Positions 5,423 to 5,426 of a stretch of DNA of 5,426 nt are shown in pieces. Location of the stretch: assembly GCA_021741285.1 (NCBI GenBank), contig JAIOYD010000123.1, positions 1 through 5,426 of the forward strand, written 5' to 3'. Position 1 is the stretch's first letter. Each line of letters opens with the position of its first letter. Source of the DNA: Rickettsiaceae bacterium (GTDB lineage Bacteria > Pseudomonadota > Alphaproteobacteria > Rickettsiales > Rickettsiaceae). A program made the position numbers and the translations under genes. A model generated the notes under the pieces. It made no database searches. It had not been told where the DNA came from and was given only the letters and a program-made list of their open reading frames with translations.

Positions 5423-5426
5423 ACCC

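Larger units (their letters stand above)
5126..5426. other. Upstream region of the DUF6641-like gene, no gene seen
   Basis: Short open frames here lack ribosome binding sites and look like chance. The region holds three distinct inverted repeats (5229-5245, 5259-5273, 5305-5321), which suggests a regulated leader or promoter. I found no convincing -35/-10 pair. The best weak candidate on the - strand is TTGAGC (5253-5258), spaced about 17 nt from TAAACG, which would overlap the inverted repeat at 5229-5245. Confidence 0.55.

Overview
The window looks like a piece of a Gram-negative, probably betaproteobacterial (Burkholderiales-like) genome. The case rests on RTX proteins of the type I secretion kind, an outer-membrane-type lipoprotein, and a right-hand gene that resembles the DUF6641 family, which I associate from memory with Burkholderiales. 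The genus cannot be fixed from this sequence.

Left part (1-4522): four genes on the + strand with gaps of only 14, 12 and 17 nt, so very probably one operon whose beginning lies off the left edge. In order they are: (i) the C-terminal 638 residues of a serralysin-like (M10) zinc metalloprotease, cut by the window edge exactly at its third zinc-binding histidine, followed by RTX calcium-binding nonapeptides, a Calx-beta-like domain and a DUF5648-like three-unit tail; (ii) a 114-residue lipoprotein with a TonB C-terminal-like domain; (iii) a 390-residue RTX protein with no recognisable catalytic domain but the same kind of DUF5648-like tail; (iv) a membrane acyltransferase of the acyltransferase-3 (OafA-like) family that has no usable ATG start. 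The shared tails and tight packing suggest that the protease and the RTX protein are secreted together and act at or outside the cell surface. The lipoprotein would sit in the envelope, and the acyltransferase would modify an envelope or extracellular glycan. No type I secretion transporter is in view. Genes ii-iv are visibly more AT-rich than gene i.

Middle (4523-4684): a convergent intergenic region. Base composition changes near 4545, and two hairpins stand side by side (4620-4640 and 4644-4672), probably a shared transcription end.

Right part (4685-5426): one - strand gene for a DUF6641-like protein of unknown function, GC-richer than the left part, with a good ribosome binding site. Its 301-nt upstream region holds no convincing gene but contains three different perfect inverted repeats within about 95 bp. 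One of them, TGTCGT-N5-ACGACA, recurs inside the coding region of the same gene as a near-perfect copy, which makes it a candidate operator for an unidentified regulator.
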